From Clostridiales bacterium (GTDB taxonomy: Bacteria; Bacillota; Clostridia; Oscillospirales; Oscillospiraceae), in contig VSNB01000059.1 in assembly GCA_009774055.1 (NCBI GenBank), positions 1-14,740 of the forward strand: 14,740 bases of DNA, in the 5' to 3' direction. The position numbers and the translations under genes were made by a program. Under the pieces are notes generated by a model. It was not told where the DNA came from. It did no database searches and saw only the letters and a program-made list of their open reading frames with translations. Positions 14,566-14,740 of the stretch are shown here, in pieces; position 1 is the first letter of the stretch; the number at the start of each line of letters is the position of its first letter.

Positions 14566-14678
14566 TACTTTTCCTCCCACAGCTGGTCGGGATAGAGCCC
14601 CGACGCCGTCTTCTCCTGAATCGCCGCCTCTACCGTGGGCTTGTCCTCACGGTAGGTGACGCCGTACCACTTGTCACA
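14565..14678 (-). pseudogene. C-terminal end of a sugar nucleotidyltransferase (truncated)
   Basis: The last 36 codons before a TAA at 14565-14567 encode Asp-Lys-Trp-Tyr-Gly-Val-Thr-Tyr, a stretch ending Gly-Leu-Tyr-Pro, and a final Leu-Trp-Glu-Glu-Lys. This is the typical C-terminus of the nucleotidyltransferases that stand beside NahK-like kinases and make UDP- or dTDP-sugars. The stop overlaps the kinase ATG (TAATG), indicating translational coupling. Immediately upstream of Asp-Lys-Trp the frame meets TGA (14679-14681) and the similarity ends, so the gene body is not continuous with this end in the window. A rearrangement, an inserted repeat or an assembly junction could explain this. The function call rests only on the short C-terminal match. 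Confidence 0.55.
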
Positions 14679-14740
14679 TCAGGCGCAGACGACGAATAGA
14701 AAGGTGAAGATAAACGGGGTCGCCGGATAATTAAAAAAAA
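14679..14740. other. Unexplained sequence after the nucleotidyltransferase breakpoint
   Basis: These 62 bases do not continue the nucleotidyltransferase frame and contain no recognisable gene. They end in an A-tract. They may be the edge of a dispersed repeat or mobile element, or an assembly artefact at a contig end. No terminal inverted repeat or target duplication can be recognised because the other side is missing. Confidence 0.4.

Noticed and set aside
14566..14580. GTG start five codons before the chosen kinase ATG
   Set aside because: It would place the ribosome-binding site GGAGG inside the coding sequence; the ATG is correctly spaced from it.

Overview
The window looks like chromosomal DNA of a high-GC, spore-forming Clostridia species, most likely a gut Oscillospirales member (Flavonifractor/Lawsonibacter type). 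The evidence is a textbook SAM-I (S-box) riboswitch ahead of metK, a SpoVB-like flippase, strong GGAGG Shine-Dalgarno sites, consensus sigma-A promoters, and protein families typical of that group. No rRNA, tRNA, CRISPR array, transposase or phage gene is visible. The organism assignment is inferred from gene content and style, not from a marker search.

Left part (1-5042). The end of a TPR protein (+) abuts, tail to tail, a small secreted acidic peptide gene (-). That gene has its own promoter and a 9-bp inverted repeat upstream. A tightly packed minus-strand operon follows: MarR regulator, iron-type alcohol dehydrogenase, aldehyde dehydrogenase, then a membrane-tethered choloylglycine-hydrolase-like Ntn amidase. 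The first three genes are joined by ATGA overlaps. The operon promoter (TTGACA-N17-TATGAT) carries two 18-bp operators of the same form, AAGTTG-N6-CAACTT, one over the -35 box and one over the start site. This is a nearly complete picture of an autoregulated MarR operon whose inducer is unknown.

Centre (5043-10290). A divergent purine-type NCS2 permease is followed by a metallo-beta-lactamase-fold hydrolase gene broken by a single in-frame TAG. Two back-to-back hairpin terminators separate these from a minus-strand unit. That unit contains metK under an S-box riboswitch and a perfect consensus promoter, followed without a visible terminator by two unrecognised membrane-anchored proteins.

Right part (10290-14740). 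Divergent from metK lie an MFS transporter and a SpoVB/MurJ-like flippase. The flippase leader folds into two hairpins, the second covering its ribosome-binding site. A strong bidirectional terminator separates these from a minus-strand cluster: the C-terminal end of a sugar nucleotidyltransferase, an N-acetylhexosamine-1-kinase-like enzyme (translationally coupled), and the truncated, stop-interrupted remnant of an RNHCP zinc-binding protein. The nucleotidyltransferase match ends abruptly at about 14676, where unrelated sequence begins and runs to the window end.

The most interesting leads are the MarR/dehydrogenase/amidase operon with its paired operators, the two unknown membrane proteins apparently under SAM-riboswitch control, the secreted peptide beside a TPR protein, and the cluster of three broken genes.
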